From: CALLPQ01 sp964392325
GTDB lineage: Bacteria; Pseudomonadota; Alphaproteobacteria; Caulobacterales; Parvularculaceae
Reading direction: 5' to 3'
Length of the DNA: 64,000 nucleotides
NCBI GenBank assembly: GCA_964392325.1
Contig: CAYMPJ010000001.1
Span: 248,001 to 312,000, forward strand
Below the pieces are notes generated by a model that had not been told where the DNA came from, did not search any database, and saw nothing but the letters and a program-made list of their open reading frames with translations. Shown here piece by piece: positions 62,443 through 64,000 of the stretch (position 1 is the stretch's first letter; each line of letters begins with the position of its first letter). A program made the position numbers and the translations under genes.

Positions 62443-63531
62443 ATGAGGCAAATCATTTCAAGCTTTGGTGTTTTTATTGTTGTACTCACATCGATGGCTT
62501 TTGCCCAAGCTGCCCACGCAAAATACAGCCTTTGCAATAAAACCAGCTACGCTTTACGGGCCTCGATCGGCTATGTCGATGGGGATTCACTCGCCACAAG
62601 AGGCTGGTGGCCCCTTAACCCGGGTCAGTGCAAATTGGTGCTTACTGAAAAAATCAGCCCTGGTCGATATTTTGTCTATGCCGAAGCCATTGACGGACAC
62701 AAAGGCCCAAAGCGCACATGGTCAGGCGATACATCACTTTGTGTGGCAAATAGCGGATTTTTTAACCAGCGCTCACAGGAAGTGTGTCGCGGTGAGCCCC
62801 AAAACCAACGCGAATTTTTTGATGTAGAAGTCACCGCGGAAGCCAAGGGCATCTGGACCACAGATTTTGTGGAAGCCAATAATTATACCATTTATTCTGC
62901 CGAAGTTGCTGGCATTCAAAGACTACTCAATGATGTTGGCCTGCCGGTAAAACATATTGATGGCACCATGGGTCGCCAGACCAGAAGAGCTATCGCTGCT
63001 TACCGTAAAAACCGGGGTCTTGCTGATGGCAACACTATCGACGATGAGCTTTTGACCAGCCTCATTGATGAAGCCAATACCCGCGATGCCAAGCTTGGGT
63101 TTTTCTATTGTAATAAAGCCAGTGAACAAGTCTGGAGTGCGATCGCTTTTCCCGCTTCAAAAGAGGTTTATACCAGCAAAGGCTGGTGGCGTCTCGACCC
63201 GGGACAATGCGTCAAAGTTTTTAAAGGCAAGCTTGCCCATGATCATTATTATGTATACGGAGAAATGGGCAATGGCGACGAAGACCCTTCCCAGACGCGT
63301 GTTCTTAGCGATGGGGATAAAGAATTTTGCACAAATGATGTGGTATTCAATTTTAAAAATGATGGTCCTTGCGGCGTAAAAGATCTCAACACAAGTCTTT
63401 TCAAGCGTGTCGAAATAGGGGCTTCCCCAGCGGCAACCTATGAATTTCATCAAGATGCGTTCGCTTTAAAAAAACAAGCTGCTGAAGAAACAAATGTGCA
63501 AGGCGCACAAGAAACAACGCCAGCGCAATAG
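62443..63531 (+). CDS. Secreted protein with two DUF1036 domains around a peptidoglycan-binding-like domain
   Basis: 362 residues from ATG 62443 (GGGAAG upstream); the frame reaches further left, but the signal peptide ISSFGVFIVVLTSMAFAQAAHA fits this start. DUF1036 copy 1 is about residues 25-140 (YSLCNKTSYALRASIGYVDG, RGWWPLNPGQC). A peptidoglycan-binding-like helical domain follows, about 150-210 (IQRLLNDVGLPVKHIDGTMGRQTRRAIAAYRKNRGL). Copy 2 is about 215-335 (FFYCNKASEQVWSAIAFP, KGWWRLDPGQCVKVF). Conserved CxNK and WW-L-PGQC motifs repeat in both. A role at the envelope is inferred. Confidence 0.82.
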   Translation: MRQIISSFGVFIVVLTSMAFAQAAHAKYSLCNKTSYALRASIGYVDGDSLATRGWWPLNPGQCKLVLTEKISPGRYFVYAEAIDGHKGPKRTWSGDTSLCVANSGFFNQRSQEVCRGEPQNQREFFDVEVTAEAKGIWTTDFVEANNYTIYSAEVAGIQRLLNDVGLPVKHIDGTMGRQTRRAIAAYRKNRGLADGNTIDDELLTSLIDEANTRDAKLGFFYCNKASEQVWSAIAFPASKEVYTSKGWWRLDPGQCVKVFKGKLAHDHYYVYGEMGNGDEDPSQTRVLSDGDKEFCTNDVVFNFKNDGPCGVKDLNTSLFKRVEIGASPAATYEFHQDAFALKKQAAEETNVQGAQETTPAQ

Positions 63532-63591
63532 TCGTTGGAGCTAACCAATCTTACGCCTATATGTCCTCTAACTCTTATTAATGAGATCCCT

Positions 63592-64000
63592 ATGGGCGAT
63601 TTTCGTCATGTTCAAAATTGGGTGTTTGACCTTGATAACACCCTCTACCCGGCTGAGTATAATCTTTTTGCGCAAATCGACATACGCATGACCCGCTTTG
63701 TCGCAAACCTGCTGGATTTACCGCCCGTTGAAGCGCGCAAAATACAAAAAGATTATTATGTCCGGTACGGAACAACTTTATCGGGCCTAATGAACGAGCA
63801 TAGCGTTAAGCCCGAAGACTTTATGGATTATGTCCACAATATTGATGTTAGCCATGTCTCTCACGATGAAATTCTGGCTGCAACGATCTCTAACCTGCCA
63901 GGGCGCAAATTCATATTTACAAATGGCTCCCAAAAGCACGCCGCCAATGTAACCAGTGCTTTGGGTATTGAGGCAATATTTGATGGCGTATTCGACATTC
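63592..64000 (+). CDS. HAD-superfamily pyrimidine 5'-nucleotidase, truncated at window end
   Basis: The first 136 codons are inside the window and the frame is open at the right edge. It begins MGDFRHVQNWVFDLDNTLYP. Motif I of the HAD fold is DLDNT with the nucleophilic Asp, motif II is FIFTNGS, and the FxxDxRMTRFVANLL cap start is the pattern of SDT1/PHM8-type pyrimidine 5'-nucleotidases. It dephosphorylates UMP/CMP in known members; the specificity here is inferred. GAGAT lies just before the ATG. Confidence 0.85.
   Translation, partial: MGDFRHVQNWVFDLDNTLYPAEYNLFAQIDIRMTRFVANLLDLPPVEARKIQKDYYVRYGTTLSGLMNEHSVKPEDFMDYVHNIDVSHVSHDEILAATISNLPGRKFIFTNGSQKHAANVTSALGIEAIFDGVFDI

Overview
The window is about 64 kb of bacterial chromosome from an alphaproteobacterium. 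Evidence seen in the sequence includes the linked set mtaB-ftsY-ispZ, a long lysine/alanine-rich L21 next to L27, an NDUFAF5-type methyltransferase, secA beside a membrane-anchored parvulin, large TonB receptors of the Caulobacter/sphingomonad style, and an F1 atpHA block. Base composition is moderate, and the TonB receptors, sulfotransferase and desaturase would fit an aquatic or marine lineage. I cannot resolve the order.

Layout. 0-10 kb holds housekeeping genes: a left-truncated RimK ligase, DUF1178 protein, nitrilase-family hydrolase, glutaredoxin, ComF, NDUFAF5-like methyltransferase, an orphan Flp pilin overlapping mutT, a parvulin and secA. 10.2-26.4 kb is a dedicated purine-catabolism island. 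One strand carries puuE-uraD-alc-allA and another minus-strand operon carries uraH-xdhA-xdhB-xdhC-guaD. The membrane urate hydroxylase puuD, an AzgA-type permease and a TonB receptor lie on the plus strand, and an adenine deaminase closes the island. Together these can take adenine and guanine through hypoxanthine/xanthine, urate, 5-hydroxyisourate, OHCU, allantoin and allantoate to glyoxylate plus urea. No urease and no island regulator are visible.

26.5-28.3 kb carries atpD-atpC on the minus strand, while atpH-atpA lie at 50.2-52.3 kb on the plus strand. The gamma subunit gene atpG, normally between atpA and atpD, is not in the window. The 460 bp upstream of atpD, where it would be expected, is non-coding and full of inverted repeats. 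28.8-36 kb holds a sulfotransferase, a GNAT acetyltransferase, rplU-rpmA, a large secreted metalloprotease, a SpoU methyltransferase and a MarR regulator with a histone-H1-like tail. 36-44 kb holds ispZ, ftsY, mtaB, a 100-N scaffold gap flanked by identical 55-bp ends, lptF-lptG, gshB and a BON lipoprotein.

44.6-50 kb has a TetR regulator with a near-ideal palindromic operator at its start, a periplasmic protein of unknown function and a 1082-residue TonB receptor. 52.4-64 kb holds a fatty acid desaturase, a MATE transporter, an AT-rich accessory patch with a gluzincin-like protein and the relic of its tandem duplicate, gpsA, a threonine dehydratase, priA, a DUF1036 protein and the start of a HAD-family pyrimidine 5'-nucleotidase. 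No tRNA, rRNA, CRISPR array or intact insertion sequence was recognised.
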